Origin: Granulosicoccaceae bacterium
GTDB lineage: Bacteria > Pseudomonadota > Gammaproteobacteria > Granulosicoccales > Granulosicoccaceae
Assembly (NCBI GenBank): GCA_023301405.1
Contig: JALZUX010000324.1
Span: 1-6,717, forward strand
DNA: 6,717 nt
Reading direction: 5' to 3'
A program made the position numbers and the translations under genes. The notes under the pieces are model-generated. The model searched no databases. It was not told the origin of the DNA and worked only from the letters and a program-made list of their open reading frames with translations. Below are positions 5,906 through 6,717 of the stretch, one piece after another; the stretch's first letter is position 1, and each line of letters begins with the position of its first letter.

Positions 5906-6310
5906 TTATGTTATTGCTGCAAACAGAACTTCAATTGACTCTTTGCGTGTCTGAGCAATGACTCTATCGACTTCAGCGCCATCCTTAAACACAATGAGTG
6001 TGGATCGCCGTCGAATACCGAGATCTTTGAGAGCATCGGATTTGCCCCACTGGTCCCAATCCGCGCGGATTAACTTCACAGCTGCGTACTGAGGGTTACT
6101 GTCGATTAGTGCACTCACGGTGCGCTCTTGGCTACGACAGGTGGGTCACCAGTTTGAGAGAATACCCAACATAAAGGGCTCCCCGCTCGCCAGGGTCTCT
6201 GCGTACAGCTCGGGCGTGAAGTCGATAAATCCACCATCCGCCCTCGCTGTTTGCAGCACAGGAAATGCCGCCAATGCGGCCATTCCCTGAAGTAACTGCC
6301 TTCGTTTCAT
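5906..6310 (-). CDS. Exported thioredoxin-like selenoprotein, TGA read as selenocysteine (W-U-P-T-C)
   Basis: A 134-residue thioredoxin-fold protein, probably a periplasmic thiol-disulfide oxidoreductase. Reading from ATG 6310, a single in-frame TGA (6148-6146, codon 55) sits in NW-U-PTCRSQERT. This is exactly the first Cys of a W-C-x-x-C redox motif, and the resolving Cys58 is intact. A GGAGA ribosome site at 6324-6320 supports this start. Residues 1-24 look like a Tat signal peptide: KRRQLL, hydrophobic GMAALAAFPV, then A-R-A before Asp25. After the TGA the frame continues without a stop through VKLIRADWDQWG (central strand) and LGIRRRSTLIVFKDG (last strands) to a normal end. The cis-Pro position is Ser103. 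I recall bacterial relatives with CxxC and the same RRST stretch, but could not check. A SECIS-like hairpin follows the TGA. The alternative is a nonsense mutation or a truncated protein from GTG 6118, which would lack the active site. Confidence 0.82.
6099..6145 (-). promoter_or_regulatory. Bacterial SECIS-like stem-loop 3' of the TGA (Sec) codon
   Basis: In the mRNA just after the UGA, CUGUCG (6140-6135) pairs perfectly with CGACAG (6104-6099). Inside it, GCAC (6123-6120) pairs with GUGC (6114-6111) around the loop CGUGA (6119-6115), and an A-U and a G-C pair can extend this upper stem past one C/A mismatch. The apical loop begins 27 bases after the UGA and has G as its second base. This matches the known bacterial SECIS pattern of a short stem and small loop with a G in the first two positions, about 16-37 bases from the UGA, where SelB binds. 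The element lies entirely within the coding region, as usual in bacteria. Confidence 0.7.
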
Positions 6311-6341
6311 ATCATCAGTTCTCCAAGTAATTTACAAAATA

Positions 6342-6356
6342 TTGATGCTTCATCAA
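6342..6356. repeat. Palindrome TTGATG-CTT-CATCAA upstream of the selenoprotein gene
   Basis: A perfect 6-base inverted repeat with a 3-base centre, about 30 bases before the selenoprotein ATG and 18 bases before its ribosome site. It could be an operator or a leader hairpin. AT-rich sequence next to it (AATATTTTGTAAATT on the minus strand) may include the promoter -10 region, but no clear hexamer pair stands out. Confidence 0.3.
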
Positions 6357-6409
6357 CCATGTCACTCAAGCTCAGCGCATCCTTATTTCAGACTACGCAA
6401 CACCGATAA

Positions 6410-6717
6410 AATTCAATCTATGGCAACCCGCCGGAATATCAACCAAAGCAAGTGCCACAACACACAACCCATCGACAAACAGCGACGCTACAGAATGCGG
6501 CTATAACGATACCGAAAAACAGCAAAATCATAAATAGAAGTCAGCATACCAACCTCAATGGCGAAGTTTATGCCGATCACGAAACGGCCGCTCACACCGG
6601 CGAAGATACTTTTATCTCTCACTACAACAATCAATACAATGCAGTATCGGGTGTTGGCAAGCAATACACCTTAACCGAAGACCATCGTTGGTTTCAGCTG
6701 ACGTCTAATTTAACAGC
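6410..6717 (+). CDS. Partial open frame with outer-membrane-barrel-like sequence, runs off right edge
   Basis: A plus-strand frame is open from 6410 (after TAA at 6407-6409) to the window end. From 6545 the translation looks like real protein: HTNLNGEVYADHETA, then DTFISHYNNQYNAVSGVG and KQYTLTEDHRWFQLTSNLTA. The alternation of polar and aromatic/aliphatic residues with short turns suggests beta-strands, as in an outer-membrane barrel or other all-beta surface protein. I do not recognise a specific family. The 5' end is unclear: the only usual start codon in the open stretch is GTG at 6452, without a good ribosome site, and residues encoded before 6545 look unlike protein. It may be a 5'-truncated fragment, a frameshifted gene or a gene with an unusual start. 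The competing plus frames are Arg- or Thr-rich and end within the region. Confidence 0.42.

Noticed and set aside
5906..6118. Stand-alone 70-residue protein starting at GTG 6118
   Set aside because: It begins inside the thioredoxin fold, lacks the redox motif and has no ribosome site. The frame continues upstream through the TGA to a proper start with a signal peptide, so I annotate the longer selenoprotein.

Overview
The window reads like a chromosomal segment of a Gram-negative, probably gammaproteobacterial, organism. The clues are two outer-membrane-type lipoproteins (one with a YiaD/OmpA peptidoglycan-binding domain), a twin-arginine-type export signal and moderate base composition by eye. 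The taxonomic guess is inference. Most genes lie on the minus strand, mostly as single genes separated by long gaps.

Layout from left to right. (1) A minus-strand open frame with one hydrophobic segment leaves the left edge. (2) Two tandem MaoC-type hot-dog hydratase genes (minus, 8-base overlap) follow. The upstream one keeps the D-x4-H catalytic pair and the downstream one has lost the Asp. (3) After a gap of about 500 bases comes a Nudix hydrolase (minus). (4) A gap of about 850 bases holds a possible membrane-protein relic and, near its right end, promoter-like sequence and a palindrome ahead of a plus-strand orphan lipoprotein. (5) Next is an alkyltransferase-like (ATL) DNA-repair protein with PWQR in place of the MGMT PCHR motif (minus). 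(6) Then a YiaD-like OmpA lipoprotein (minus). (7) A gap of about 610 bases contains palindromes, a possible frameshifted relic and a strong TTCG hairpin. (8) Then a short thioredoxin-fold gene (minus). (9) Finally, a plus-strand open frame with beta-strand-like sequence runs off the right edge.

The main result is item 8. A frame-only reading gives a 70-residue protein without an active site. The frame actually continues upstream through a single in-frame TGA to an ATG with a good Shine-Dalgarno sequence and a Tat-like signal peptide. The TGA falls exactly at the first cysteine position of the thioredoxin redox motif, giving W-U-P-T-C. Immediately 3' of the TGA the mRNA can fold into a two-tier stem-loop with a 5-nt apical loop (CGUGA) whose second base is G, at the distance expected of a bacterial SECIS element. 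I therefore annotate a 134-residue exported thioredoxin-like selenoprotein. This implies that the genome carries selA, selB, selC and selD outside the window.

The genes do not form one obvious pathway. The MaoC pair is the only clear operon and probably acts as a heteromeric enoyl-CoA hydratase. The two lipoproteins and the selenoprotein belong to the envelope. The Nudix and ATL proteins are housekeeping or repair functions. No tRNA, rRNA, CRISPR array or insertion sequence was seen.
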